The notes below the pieces were generated by a model, which was given only the letters and a program-made list of their open reading frames with translations, was not told where the DNA came from and made no database searches. A DNA stretch of 64,000 nt from Roseibium algicola (GTDB lineage: Bacteria > Pseudomonadota > Alphaproteobacteria > Rhizobiales > Stappiaceae): NCBI RefSeq assembly GCF_001999245.1, contig NZ_CP019632.1:30446-94445 (forward strand), written 5' to 3'. Shown here piece by piece: positions 28,285-36,735 of the stretch; within the stretch, counting starts at the first letter, position 1, and each line of letters opens with the position of its first letter. A program made the translations under genes and the position numbers.

Positions 28285-28319
28285 CCGATTGCCGGCCGCT
28301 CGATGCGGCTGGCAATCGG
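28285..28319. repeat. Long hairpin with TCGAT loop
   Basis: Two 15-nt arms (28285-28299 and 28305-28319) pair with only one G-T wobble around the loop TCGAT. Same core as the hairpins at 13148 and 23449. Confidence 0.6.
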
Positions 28320-28339
28320 CCCCCGCCGCGCCGACCTGG

Positions 28340-28621
28340 TTAGTGGCGCCAATTACGACGGCCATATTTGCGCCCGTCGATGATGATGCGGTCCTGCTGA
28401 TCGATGGGCGTTCGGGCGTGGCAGAGGACTCCGGCTTCATCAAGGCGGTAAACGACGCAATCGGAATCCCCGAGTGCATAGACCACAAAGCACCACGGGC
28501 CTTTCCCGTCTTCGCGATCCTGAAACCATCCGTTCATGTTCCGGCACTGCCAACGCCCGGCCCACCATGTGGCTCCGGGCTGTCCTTTGTCTGTGCGCTG
28601 GAAGAGTTCAAGCTGAAGCAT
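28340..28621 (-). CDS. Hypothetical protein, 93 residues
   Basis: MLQLELFQRTDKGQPGATWW then beta-rich sequence with four Trp residues and RIIIDGRKYGRRNWRH at the end. A GGACAGGATC ribosome site precedes the ATG. It lies just downstream of a ParB-like gene remnant on the same strand. Unrecognised. Confidence 0.55.
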   Translation of the reverse strand: MLQLELFQRTDKGQPGATWWAGRWQCRNMNGWFQDREDGKGPWCFVVYALGDSDCVVYRLDEAGVLCHARTPIDQQDRIIIDGRKYGRRNWRH

Positions 28622-28696
28622 GATCCTGTCCCGTGAGCTTTCGTTGGAAAGGGAAGCCGGTCGCGGGAGGAGAGGCCCGCGACCGGCGACGGCTGA

Positions 28697-28832
28697 TTAT
28701 TCAGCCGCCACGGGAAGAGTTTCGACGTTGCCCATGTCGTCGTCGGTTTGCTGCTCATGTGTGGGCATGCCGCAGCGGATCGGTTCGGGCAGCCAATCCT
28801 TATCTTTGAGGGCTTTCTGGGCGAAGGCTGGA
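28697..28832 (-). pseudogene. C-terminal remnant of a ParB-like plasmid protein
   Basis: The minus strand is open as AFAQKALKDKDWLPEPIRC and continues to NVETLPVAAE and a TAA at 28697. There is no start codon: the frame ends abruptly at about 28832, where trbB-like sequence begins on the other strand. The WLPEP ending resembles large ParB-domain proteins of alphaproteobacterial plasmids. This marks a deletion or recombination junction. Confidence 0.5.
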
Positions 28833-28833
28833 C

Positions 28834-29229
28834 ATGCAGCGGCTTTTGAAATCGACCATGCGCTTGCGTCCCGACAGGATCATTGTCGGCGAAGTCCGCG
28901 ATGGCGCAGCGCTGACGCTGCTCAAGGCATGGAACACGGGCCACCCGGGCGGCATCGCCACGGTTCACTCCGACAATGCCTTCACCGCACTGACGCGCCT
29001 TGAACAGTTGATCGCGGAAGTCTCTCAGCAGCCAATGCCCCAAGTCATCGCGGAAGCGGTTGACCTCATTGTCTCGATCGAGCGCTCCCCCGAACACGGG
29101 CGCATCGTTCGGGACATCGTAACTGTGTCCGGCTTTCGGGACGGCACGTATGACGTTCGCTCAGCCGTTGCATCTCAGTTCCTCAACAAAAATTCCAACG
29201 ACAGACAAGGGACTCTTCATGTCGCGTAA
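28834..29229 (+). pseudogene. trbB: trbB, 5'-truncated (VirB11-type ATPase C-terminal fragment)
   Basis: The remaining 131 residues begin MQRLLKSTMRLRPDRIIVGE and include the VRDGAALTLLKAWNTGHPGG segment with the His box of TrbB/VirB11. The N-terminal domain and Walker A are missing. Upstream sequence switches at about 28832 to a remnant gene on the other strand, so this is a truncation rather than a different start. The product cannot act as a traffic ATPase. Confidence 0.85.
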
Positions 29230-29578
29230 TTTTGTATTTCTTCTCTTTCTCGCCGGTGCAGGACCGTACCTAATTGAACCAGCCTTTGCCTCTGGTGGTG
29301 GTTCGCTTCCCTGGGAAGGTCCGCTTCAACAGATCCAGGCCTCCATCAACGGTCCTGTCGCTGGCGCCGTTGGCCTGATCGCGGTTGCGATCGCCGGCGC
29401 AATGTTGATCTTCGGCGGCGAACTTAACGACTTTGCCCGTCGTCTCGCCTACGTCGTTCTAGTTCTCGGCGTGCTGCTCGGCGCGTCCACCATCGTCGGC
29501 CTGTTCGGATCCTCCGGCGCCTCCATCGGAATTGCTCCGGAAGGGAACACGGCAATCGTGGAACCGGCTCGTGACTGA
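29219..29578 (+). CDS. trbC: Conjugal pilin precursor TrbC
   Basis: 119 residues with a signal peptide ([20 protein letters not shown]) and two membrane segments ([19 protein letters not shown] and [20 protein letters not shown]), the TrbC/VirB2 pilin layout. It overlaps the trbB fragment end. TraF would process and cyclise it. Confidence 0.85.
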   Translation: MSRNFVFLLFLAGAGPYLIEPAFASGGGSLPWEGPLQQIQASINGPVAGAVGLIAVAIAGAMLIFGGELNDFARRLAYVVLVLGVLLGASTIVGLFGSSGASIGIAPEGNTAIVEPARD

Positions 29579-29867
29579 TGCGCCGGGCCTCAACAGAGCG
29601 CGGGTTCACCGCGCTCTTTCACGCCCGACACTGTTGTTCGGAGCAGACCGGGAGCTGGTGCTCGTGACCGGTCTTGCCTCGGTCATTCTGATTTTCGTGA
29701 TCCTGAAGCCCTATGCCGCTGTGCTCGGCGTGGCGATCTGGATCGTGGTCGTTGGCGTGCTGCGGATGATGGCCAAGGCAGACCCTCTGATGCGCGCTGT
29801 CTATCTGCGGCACGTCAAATACCGCGCCTACTACCGGCCGACATCCACGCCCTGGCGGAAATACTGA
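29571..29867 (+). CDS. trbD: Conjugal transfer protein TrbD
   Basis: 98 residues from the GTG at 29571, which overlaps the trbC stop. [20 protein letters not shown] and then two membrane segments ([20 protein letters not shown]...[11 protein letters not shown]) match TrbD/VirB3. Sequence ends [12 protein letters not shown], the usual TrbD end. Intact by itself. Confidence 0.85.
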   Translation: MTDAPGLNRARVHRALSRPTLLFGADRELVLVTGLASVILIFVILKPYAAVLGVAIWIVVVGVLRMMAKADPLMRAVYLRHVKYRAYYRPTSTPWRKY

Positions 29868-29869
29868 AC

Positions 29870-30391
29870 ATGGTTGCCCTCAAAAGATTCCGGCACGTCG
29901 CGCCATCCTTTTCCGACCTGCTCCCTTATGCCTTCATTCTGCTCGCCGGCATGGCAATTGCCGAAATGCGCGGTGCGGTTATAACGGGTCGCAACGGCCT
30001 GCTCTGGGGCGTTGCAGGGTTTGTCGCGTTCCACTTCGCGCCCGGATTCAGCCTAGCTCCCGAAGTGCCCGGCGTCGCGGCGGCGGATGTTTTTGCCCGG
30101 CAGATTTGGTGGTGGGCCACCGTCCTTACCGCAGGCGCCGGATTGTGGCTGATCGCATTCGGCCGTAACTGGGTGGCCTGGGGCGCAGCAGCAATGCTGC
30201 TGCTGGCACCACACGTGATCGGCGCGCCAGAGCCGGACACCTTCACCGGCCCAGTTCCGACCGAGATCGGGGCAATGTTTGCCAGCCGTGCCTTTGGCGT
30301 CGGAATGGCAGCCTGGCTTCTGCTTGGTTGTTTTGCAGGTTTTTTCTGGCAGCGCGAGAGGGCGAGGGTCGGCGCAACGCAGGCGGCCTGA
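29870..30391 (+). CDS. In-frame fusion of TrbE N terminus with CbtA-like C-terminal half
   Basis: Residues 1-21 (MVALKRFRHVAPSFSDLLPY) are the start of TrbE. From about residue 22 the protein becomes a membrane protein with NGLLWGVAGFVAFHFAPG, PEVPG, RQIWWWATV and LLLAPHVIGAPEP, the pattern of the CbtA cobalt transporter. TrbE normally exceeds 800 residues, and CbtA normally has extra N-terminal membrane segments and an upstream CbtB partner. Both are missing. The junction near 29933 keeps frame, so the trb promoter and ribosome site could drive the CbtA half. A working transporter is doubtful. Confidence 0.75.
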   Translation: MVALKRFRHVAPSFSDLLPYAFILLAGMAIAEMRGAVITGRNGLLWGVAGFVAFHFAPGFSLAPEVPGVAAADVFARQIWWWATVLTAGAGLWLIAFGRNWVAWGAAAMLLLAPHVIGAPEPDTFTGPVPTEIGAMFASRAFGVGMAAWLLLGCFAGFFWQRERARVGATQAA

Positions 30392-30413
30392 TCCGGAATC
30401 TAAATCATAACCG

Positions 30414-30450
30414 ACCGGGCGAAACATCTCGTTTTGCCCGGTTTCTTTTT
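30414..30450 (+). terminator. Intrinsic terminator after the trbE-cbtA fusion
   Basis: ACCGGGC...GCCCGGT pair with an inner GAAAC/GTTTT extension, followed by TTTCTTTTT. Confidence 0.75.
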
Positions 30451-30468
30451 AAGGAAACCTGAAACCCC

Positions 30469-30993
30469 ATGGAACGCTCTCTCGCACTCTTCGCCATCGG
30501 GCTGGTCTTTGGCGGAGGCATCGGCTTTGTTGTTGCCGCAAGCAATGGTGTCGCACTTGACGGTCACGACCACTCATCAGCCAGCGATCACCAGATGCAG
30601 ACCACATCAGTGCAGCTCAGAACTAATCATTCCGGCCAAACCGCTGGCCACGACCACAACAGGACCACCTCAGTACCTGGCGGTCCCGATGCACCGTCCT
30701 TGAAAATCAGTGTCTCGCAGGATCCGGTTAGCGGCTACAATCTCCATATCATGACAGAAAATTTCACCTTTGCGCCCGAGCGGGCTGGCTTGGATCATGT
30801 GTTGGGCGAGGGCCATGCTCACGTATATGTAAATGGCGTGAAAGTCGCGCGGCACTACAGTGCATGGCTCCACCTGCCGACTCTTCCAAAAGGTGATGCG
30901 ACGGTTGAGGTTACGCTCAATTCCAACGATCACCGCATGCTTGCTGTCGAGACGGAACCGCTCAAGGCTGCGGTAACTGTGAACGTGAAATAG
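30469..30993 (+). CDS. His-rich periplasmic protein next to cobalt-uptake genes
   Basis: 174 residues with an N-terminal membrane anchor (ALFAIGLVFGGGIGFVVAAS) and a His-rich stretch (DGHDHSSASDHQM, AGHDHNRT). The C-terminal domain HAHVYVNGVKVARHYSAWLH is probably a beta-sandwich. His clusters suggest binding of Co, Ni, Zn or Cu in the periplasm. Together with the CbtA-like half upstream and a DUF1636 gene downstream, cobalt handling is the best guess. Confidence 0.6.
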   Translation: MERSLALFAIGLVFGGGIGFVVAASNGVALDGHDHSSASDHQMQTTSVQLRTNHSGQTAGHDHNRTTSVPGGPDAPSLKISVSQDPVSGYNLHIMTENFTFAPERAGLDHVLGEGHAHVYVNGVKVARHYSAWLHLPTLPKGDATVEVTLNSNDHRMLAVETEPLKAAVTVNVK

Positions 30994-30995
30994 GC

Positions 30996-31322
30996 TTATA
31001 GCGCCGGAATGCGCGCTCTGAGGCAGAACCGGAGACGTCCACATGGTCGGGCGTCTTCGATCCAGCCTTTGTCCGCTGCCAGAAAGTTTCCGGCCGTCGA
31101 GACGATATCGGCAATGTCGTCCGGAAAGATAACACCGGAAAAAAGGTATGCCGCTCTACCAACTCCCTGAAACGCAACCGTAATTGGCTGCTCGCAGGCC
31201 CCCATGCATTCAATCTGTGTAACTTCCATTGCCATTCCTGCCTCGTTCAATGATCGACGCAATGCATCCAGATCTGGCGGAGGGTCGCTTTTGCATGTAC
31301 TGCAAACGATAATACGGTTCAT
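30996..31322 (-). CDS. DUF1636 ferredoxin-like metal protein
   Basis: 108 residues from ATG 31322 (MNRIIVCSTCKSDPPPDLDA). Cys motifs CSTC and ECMGACEQP are arranged as in thioredoxin-like 2Fe-2S ferredoxins of DUF1636, which often occur in cobalamin or cobalt gene clusters. It converges with the His-rich protein gene. Confidence 0.75.
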   Translation of the reverse strand: MNRIIVCSTCKSDPPPDLDALRRSLNEAGMAMEVTQIECMGACEQPITVAFQGVGRAAYLFSGVIFPDDIADIVSTAGNFLAADKGWIEDARPCGRLRFCLRARIPAL

Positions 31323-31445
31323 TCGGTCACCTTTGCCGGCAGTGGTGGCACAGCACTGCGAAAGCGTACAAAGCAACACATTTTTTGTCATTCGGATTAA
31401 GTCGTATTGTGTTCGACAAATTTATTCTTCCAATTGAGAAATCAC

Positions 31446-31476
31446 TTGAATCTATAGTGGCTAGAGGGTGTATACG
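31446..31476 (+). promoter_or_regulatory. MerR/CadR-type promoter of the dsbA-M23 unit
   Basis: TTGAAT (31446-31451), a 19-bp spacer CTATAGTGGCTAGAGGGTG, then TATACG (31471-31476). The long spacer with the CTATAG-TGG-CTAGAG dyad is the hallmark of MerR-activated promoters. The dyad closely resembles CadR/PbrR operators. It lies 380 bp before the dsbA-like gene within a 534-bp gap that has no supported gene. Confidence 0.75.
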
Positions 31477-31856
31477 CCTGACGAATTAAGAAATCCGACT
31501 CAGGCACATCTTTTGGCCAAATCGCAATCTCGTAAATACCCGGCTACAGGTAACGGCTATAAGTTTGCCCATTCTGCTGACCTCGACGGGCCTGCGCGCG
31601 CGCTCTGGCTATTGTTCCATGATCCGGCCTATGTATCCAAAAGTTGCCTGCCGGAAGCAACTGCTCTGAAAGTAGCAGTTAGGGATGACTGTCAAGTTCC
31701 TACAGACGATCTAGCGACTAAGCGTCATCACTGGCCTCATTTTGCTCTGGAACAGCACGACCAAAAGATCTTCAGAACCATAATCTCAATGCTAGCAAGG
31801 CTGGCAATAGTACTTGAGCCAAATCTGCCGGCCTCATCTCTGAAGGTTTCCCGCAA

Positions 31857-32510
31857 ATGAACAACAAATCAATTGTTCTCTCAGTGGCTGTATTTGGGCT
31901 GATACTGCTCAGCGTTGCGGCCTGGTTTTTCGTTCGTCCGATGTTTATGAGAGCAGCGATTCCAACCGAACAGACACTGGCGGTGTTGAGGCCTCATTCG
32001 CCCATTATTGGGCCTGAGGACGCACCTGTTACTATCGTCGAGTTTTTTGATCCTACTTGCGAAGCCTGTCGCAAGATTTATCCGGTTGTTAGGGATATCA
32101 TGGCTGAGTATGGCGATACAGTGCGCCTGGCGATTCGCTACGTGGCCTTTGAAGGCAAGGGATCAGTGGAAGCGATCCGAGTACTGGAAGTTGCGCGGAA
32201 ACAAGGGGTGTTTCAACCCGTGTTAGAGGCACTTTTGCGCGACCAGAAAAGATGGGCCAAAGACGGAGCGCCAGAACAAGAACTCATCATTCAGATATCA
32301 ACGGAGGCCGGCCTCGATCCAGAAGCTGCGCGAACTCAGATGCTGGAACCCATTATAGCTGCAACGATTAACCAGGACCGCGCCGATGCTGAAGTCTTAG
32401 GCGTAACCCAGACGCCCACGTTTTTCGTTAACGGCCGGTCCGTCAATTCGTTTGGCGAGGCGGAACTGAGGGCTTTGGTGAACGAAGAGGTGGCCGCTTC
32501 GCGGAAGTAA
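31857..32510 (+). CDS. DsbA/DsbG-family thiol-disulfide oxidoreductase, copy 1
   Basis: 217 residues with an N-terminal membrane anchor (LSVAVFGLILLSVAAWFFV) and a thioredoxin fold. The active site is FFDPTCEACRK (CEAC) and the cis-Pro loop is TQTPTFFVNG. CEAC is unusual for DsbA (CPHC) and typical of this DsbA-like subfamily in metal-resistance loci. It would oxidise or isomerise envelope thiols. A paralogue at 53008-53667 shares the CEAC motif and overall layout. Likely driven by the MerR-type promoter at 31446. Confidence 0.85.
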   Translation: MNNKSIVLSVAVFGLILLSVAAWFFVRPMFMRAAIPTEQTLAVLRPHSPIIGPEDAPVTIVEFFDPTCEACRKIYPVVRDIMAEYGDTVRLAIRYVAFEGKGSVEAIRVLEVARKQGVFQPVLEALLRDQKRWAKDGAPEQELIIQISTEAGLDPEAARTQMLEPIIAATINQDRADAEVLGVTQTPTFFVNGRSVNSFGEAELRALVNEEVAASRK

Positions 32511-32520
32511 CCAACAGCAA

Positions 32521-32553
32521 ACAGGGAACAGGGAACAGGGAACAGGGAACAGG
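32521..32553. repeat. 7-bp microsatellite (ACAGGGA, about 4.7 copies)
   Basis: Four exact ACAGGGA units and a partial fifth immediately after the dsbA-like stop. No coding role; prone to slippage. Confidence 0.85.
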
Positions 32554-32645
32554 ATCTGTTTGAGGGGCGATGGCAATCTAATGGCATCGCGCTGCACAAA
32601 CGAATTTGATCCGCAGATTAGTTGCCTAACATCGGACAGATTGCA

Positions 32646-34649
32646 ATGCACTTTGGCGCTACCGCAAACGCCCAGTCCTCAAAAATCGAACTCGGTCAAG
32701 AACCGCCGCTGCTTGGTTACGAAGGGTTGTATGGCATGCCGGACCGGCGAGGGGTTTCACTGCGCTGGTTCGCTGGTTCAGCACTCACTGGTGTCACATC
32801 CCTGTTCTTGATGGGCGGCGCGCTATTCGCTGCCTTTGATGGCCAATACGAAGTTGAAAGGGCGAAATCCTCGAGTGCTTTATTGAATGAGTTGTCGATC
32901 TCGAACAACGGTTACAGCAAAGAAGACAGGGTTCTGCGATCGGCGACTGAATATTCCAGCAAGCAATTAATAGATGTGAATATTGTCTCCCGTGAGGGCG
33001 ACAGAGATAACATTCGCGCTCAACCACATATTTTCATCAGCGCTACGCTTGCTACCAAGAAAGACCCGTCGCTTGCATCTCAAATTCCGGCCTTCAGTAC
33101 GCTGAACATATTTTCTAGGAGTGCGGAGAAAGAAGCGACAGGGGCAACCGAGGGAGTTGCAACTTCTCTTCTTGCCGACTCGCTGTACGGTGCGAAATTG
33201 GCCAATGATGTCAGTATAAGCCTTACACCATTTCCATCATCGAACACGGATTTCGATTTGGACAAGACGTTGTCAGAATCGGAAATTGAATTGAAAGTTC
33301 GCAAATTTATCCGGACCCGTTCGGTGGATGCAACTAACATGGGTTATGAAGCAGTGATTGATCCAGGGCGTTTCGACTTCAATTTGGCGCTTCAGCCAGA
33401 TTTGGAGCGCTATGCGGTTCGGATAACGCCGGAAAACGTTTCTTTCGTGTCAAAACGCGATGACGATATTCGGTTAGCCGGAATGGATGAAAGCATTGTG
33501 CCAGTGGCTCAGGGGCAAAACCTTACGGGGACCCTCCTAAATCAGCAGGTTCCAGAAGTAGAAGCTGCATCGATCACACTTGCGTTTCAGCGATTGTATG
33601 GAATCTCCAAACTTGAAGACGGACAACGACTCCGAATAGCGTACGCGCCCTCACAGGACGATCCGGAGCGAAAGCTGCCCGTGCGCATCAGTCTGTATAG
33701 CGATACGAAACACGAAGCGACCGTTGCCCAATCAGACGGCGGCGATTACATCAAAGCCCGGCCGCCTAGCACCTTTCCAGCAGCAGCCTTTGCTGACGCG
33801 GATCGTGTCTCCCATAGCGGGCCAACGCCAGCGCTATACGATAGTCTTTATCAAACTGCACTTGAGCAAGACATACCAAAAAACATTGTAAATGAACTTG
33901 TTCGCATGTTTTCCTTTAGCATCGATTTCAATGCCTCGACTAGGCCTGGTGCTACCATAGAGCTTCTATATTCCAGAGATGACCGTAACTTCGGATCTGA
34001 GATCCACTTTGCTGCGCTGAGCAATGGCAAGACAACGCTGGAATTTTACCGTTTCCGGACGCCTGACGATGGAGCTACTGACTTTTACGATGCGTTCGGC
34101 CAAAGCGCAGAGAAGTTCCTGATCAGGAAACCGATTGATGGTGGCAGGTTCCGATCCGGCTTCGGCATGCGTCGGCATCCCGTCTACAAATATTCAAGAA
34201 TGCATAAGGGAGTGGACTGGTCTGCTCCGCGCGGGACACCGATCATGGCAGCTGGAGATGGTACCGTGATAAAGGCAGGTTGGAGTTCCGGCTATGGGAA
34301 GCGAATTGAACTTCAACACACCAATGGATACACGACCACCTACAATCATCAGACCGGATTTGCCAAAGGCATAAAGGAAGGTGTTCGCGTCAAACAGGGA
34401 CAGATCATCGGCTATGTTGGCTCGACTGGACTTTCAACAGGACCTCACCTTCACTTCGAGATGCTAGCTAATGGCCAACCTTTGGATCCAATGCGAGCCA
34501 GGCTTCCAGAAGGACGCGTGCTCGATAGAGAAATGCGTGAAAGATTTGAGTCCGAACGAAGTGCGCTCGACAACTTATTACGTGACGCCCGTAGGCCCCG
34601 AATTTTGCAACATGACTACAATGAGGAAGCGTTCAATCAAGCAATCTGA
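32646..34649 (+). CDS. M23 family peptidoglycan endopeptidase
   Basis: About 667 residues from the ATG at 32646; a TTG at 32622 would add eight. A membrane anchor (ALTGVTSLFLMGGALFAAF, about residues 45-65) is followed by a long periplasmic region. The C-terminal LytM domain has zinc ligands in MHKGVDW (near 520) and GPHLHFE (near 600). It probably cuts peptide cross-links in the cell wall. It is 135 bp downstream of the dsbA-like gene on the same strand and may share its MerR-type promoter. Confidence 0.9.
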   Translation: MHFGATANAQSSKIELGQEPPLLGYEGLYGMPDRRGVSLRWFAGSALTGVTSLFLMGGALFAAFDGQYEVERAKSSSALLNELSISNNGYSKEDRVLRSATEYSSKQLIDVNIVSREGDRDNIRAQPHIFISATLATKKDPSLASQIPAFSTLNIFSRSAEKEATGATEGVATSLLADSLYGAKLANDVSISLTPFPSSNTDFDLDKTLSESEIELKVRKFIRTRSVDATNMGYEAVIDPGRFDFNLALQPDLERYAVRITPENVSFVSKRDDDIRLAGMDESIVPVAQGQNLTGTLLNQQVPEVEAASITLAFQRLYGISKLEDGQRLRIAYAPSQDDPERKLPVRISLYSDTKHEATVAQSDGGDYIKARPPSTFPAAAFADADRVSHSGPTPALYDSLYQTALEQDIPKNIVNELVRMFSFSIDFNASTRPGATIELLYSRDDRNFGSEIHFAALSNGKTTLEFYRFRTPDDGATDFYDAFGQSAEKFLIRKPIDGGRFRSGFGMRRHPVYKYSRMHKGVDWSAPRGTPIMAAGDGTVIKAGWSSGYGKRIELQHTNGYTTTYNHQTGFAKGIKEGVRVKQGQIIGYVGSTGLSTGPHLHFEMLANGQPLDPMRARLPEGRVLDREMRERFESERSALDNLLRDARRPRILQHDYNEEAFNQAI

Positions 34650-34936
34650 TGTTGAACTAAAAAGAGGTGTTTCTTAGAGGTTGTTCGATCCTTTTCATTA
34701 CACTAAGGCCACCGCAAGTGTGCGTTACCATTTGGAACCGTGCCGCCGGTAAAGCCAGCCGGGTCTGCAACACGTATACTGAGTGCTTGTTAGCCAGATC
34801 CAAAATATCCTTCTGCCGCGTCGTTTGCCGCAGTGCATAATATCGGAAGTCTTTGGCTGCAAATCTCCTCCGGCATGAAATCAGCGCCCATAGGATCAAA
34901 CTCGGGGAAACGAAAGGCCGTTCCATAAAACTGTGC

Positions 34937-35791
34937 TTACCGTCGCCTTAGTCTTTGAAAACTCAGTTGCAGAAATCTTCCAAGAGCTGTCATCCATTCG
35001 TCCAACGAACGATCACTCACAATCGGCCGCGTTCTTTGAAAGAACAGATGAAAGACTGCGAGAATGAGTAGCAGCGTTACGCCCCAGGAAATTAATGTGT
35101 CAGAAAGGAAGTGACCGCCGAATGCGATTCTGTTGGATGACAGGATGAAGCAAAGCGGCAGCACCAATAGCAGCATCGCTTTGCGCCACGTAGCGGGAAC
35201 TAGAAAGGCGACTGAAGTCAACCAAATGGCGGAAGACGCTTCTCCAGAGACGAAAGAACAGTTTCGGTCACAATAGTCAGTGACTTTCCAGACAGTTTGA
35301 TAGGGTAGGTCTCCGCCGAACTCAGCCACATGTTGCGGTCTCGGGCGACCCCAATTGTCCTTCAAGATCAAATTTACGAGCACGCCGGGGCCAAGAACCA
35401 GAGTCGACAGCAGAAACAAGGGTTGGCGGAGTGGCATGAGCGGTGGACGATCGGGGATAAGCAACTTCAGAACGAACACAGCAACACAAGTAGTCGCAAC
35501 CACCTGAACGAGAAATATGCCGAGATACCTTACGTCTCTGAGAAACGCCATGTTCTTCGCCCAGAAACCGAAAACTTCTGAATAAAACAATCCGGTCGAC
35601 CAAATATCGGCACCGGGAAAGATAAAGAAAAACAGCGACACGGCACAGACATACAACCCGACCGAAATCATCGGATGTGAAACACAGGAGTCGGTCAGCT
35701 TTTTTAGAATCGGCTTCCGGCCGTTTTCATTAGGAACTTTGTTCTTCATCGCCGCCATTTTGAACGAATTTCGAGGACTGATCCTGAGCAT
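34937..35791 (-). CDS. PAP2-family membrane phosphatase (LpxE-like)
   Basis: 284 residues from ATG 35791; ATGs at 35758 and 35749 are alternatives. The three PAP2 motifs are KDNWGRPRP, CSFVSGEAS and SNRIAFGGHFLSD. SGEAS in place of SGH is typical of the LpxE/lipid-A-phosphatase-like branch. Six membrane segments are visible. It could dephosphorylate lipid A or undecaprenyl pyrophosphate. In pbr lead-resistance operons a PAP2 protein (PbrB) supplies phosphate to trap metal; whether that applies here is open. A downstream 89-codon frame (34657-34926) is unsupported. Confidence 0.85.
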   Translation of the reverse strand: MLRISPRNSFKMAAMKNKVPNENGRKPILKKLTDSCVSHPMISVGLYVCAVSLFFFIFPGADIWSTGLFYSEVFGFWAKNMAFLRDVRYLGIFLVQVVATTCVAVFVLKLLIPDRPPLMPLRQPLFLLSTLVLGPGVLVNLILKDNWGRPRPQHVAEFGGDLPYQTVWKVTDYCDRNCSFVSGEASSAIWLTSVAFLVPATWRKAMLLLVLPLCFILSSNRIAFGGHFLSDTLISWGVTLLLILAVFHLFFQRTRPIVSDRSLDEWMTALGRFLQLSFQRLRRR

Positions 35792-36160
35792 CTAGAAGGT
35801 GTCCGAGGTGTTTCACAGGTGTCAAAATGCCGCCAGCTCGAACAAACCGGAGACGTGTTCAAGCCAACGTTCTGGGTTAACCGTCAACCTGTTGTTGGAT
35901 GCCTAAATCCGGTTCATTCGAAGGTCGATTGCTCGCGCTGGCCTTCTTCCTTGGAGCTGATCTTGCTTCGCCAGCTGTACAACTTGCGATTAGAGTTTCT
36001 GGCCGATCAAGGATAAGTCGCTGCACGACCCACAGCGGGGTTTCATTTAGTTTTGCGGCTTCGCGTTGAGTGCACAGGTTGGTCCCATTCCACTCAATAT
36101 GCTCTTTGCTGGGTTTAGAAGATTGATTTGACGAAAAGTTGCCGCCAACTCGAGCGGTGC
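35792..36160 (-). other. Gap with a startless open stretch, possible gene remnant
   Basis: The minus strand is open over about 240 bp with protein-like sequence (TNLCTQREAAKLNETPLWVV) ending in TAA, but no start codon is visible. Possibly a decayed gene. No RNA gene or terminator is clear. Confidence 0.3.
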
Positions 36161-36616
36161 TCAGTCGGCGCCGGACGCGTTTCTTTTCACGAAATCCTGA
36201 AACACTTTCAGCGTCTCTTCGCTGACATGATGCTCGATACCTTCCGCGTCTTGCTCGGCCACTTCCGCGGAAATTCCTAGTGTAATCAGGAAATCGACGA
36301 CAATCCTGTGCCGCTTGCGGCAGGCTTCCGCCAGTTGGCGGCCCGCCTCGGTCAAGCGGATATCGCGGTAGCGCTCCTGAAGGATAAGTCCTTCTCGCTT
36401 CAGCCTAGCAAGATTTTTCGATACCGTCGGCTGCGCAACACCGAGCCGCTCGGCAATTTCGACCGGACGCGCAGACCCGTTCAGGTGAATCAGTTCCGCG
36501 ATGAGTTCCACATAGTCCTCGACCATTTCACTCTGGTGCGCGGTGCGCACAGCCTCGAACCCGCTGGCCTGTTCATCGACACTTCTATCGGACACCTTGG
36601 GTGAAGGACCGGTCAT
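36161..36616 (-). CDS. mntR: Manganese-responsive DtxR-family regulator MntR
   Basis: 151 residues. The winged helix (ARPVEIAERLGVAQPTVSKN) is followed by a DtxR dimerisation region with metal ligands around RKRHRIVVDFL and DAEGIEHHVSEET. MntR binds Mn2+ and represses uptake genes. It diverges from the cytochrome/ABC operon with a 119-bp shared region, so that operon is the likely local target. Confidence 0.9.
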   Translation of the reverse strand: MTGPSPKVSDRSVDEQASGFEAVRTAHQSEMVEDYVELIAELIHLNGSARPVEIAERLGVAQPTVSKNLARLKREGLILQERYRDIRLTEAGRQLAEACRKRHRIVVDFLITLGISAEVAEQDAEGIEHHVSEETLKVFQDFVKRNASGAD

Positions 36617-36663
36617 GAATGGAACACATCCTCTTTGTTTTCATTGTGATTGTGTATGCCGCG

Positions 36664-36710
36664 AAATTTGCCGCTTGACAATGTGTTAGATTACCCTAAG
36701 AAAATTTGCC
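36664..36710 (+). promoter_or_regulatory. Candidate MntR-controlled promoter region
   Basis: AAATTTGCC occurs twice (36664-36672 and 36702-36710) around a TTGACA (36675-36680). The dyad TTAG-N6-CTAA lies at 36686-36699. Position between mntR and the divergent operon supports an operator. The exact -10 is unclear. Confidence 0.4.
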
Positions 36711-36735
36711 AAAGCTAAACTTAATAGGCGTAGCT

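Noticed and set aside
28534..29097. 187-codon minus-strand frame
   Set aside because: It crosses the junction between the ParB-like remnant and trbB in a different frame from the remnant, so it is a shadow.
31468..31860. 130-codon plus-strand frame upstream of the first dsbA-like gene
   Set aside because: Its only early start codon overlaps the -10 element of the MerR-type promoter, and no family or ribosome site supports it.
32521..32553. CRISPR or iteron array
   Set aside because: Unit length is only 7 bp and the repeats are head to tail; it is a simple microsatellite.
34657..34926. 89-codon minus-strand frame after the PAP2 gene
   Set aside because: Close spacing to the PAP2 gene, but no ribosome site and no recognisable protein pattern.
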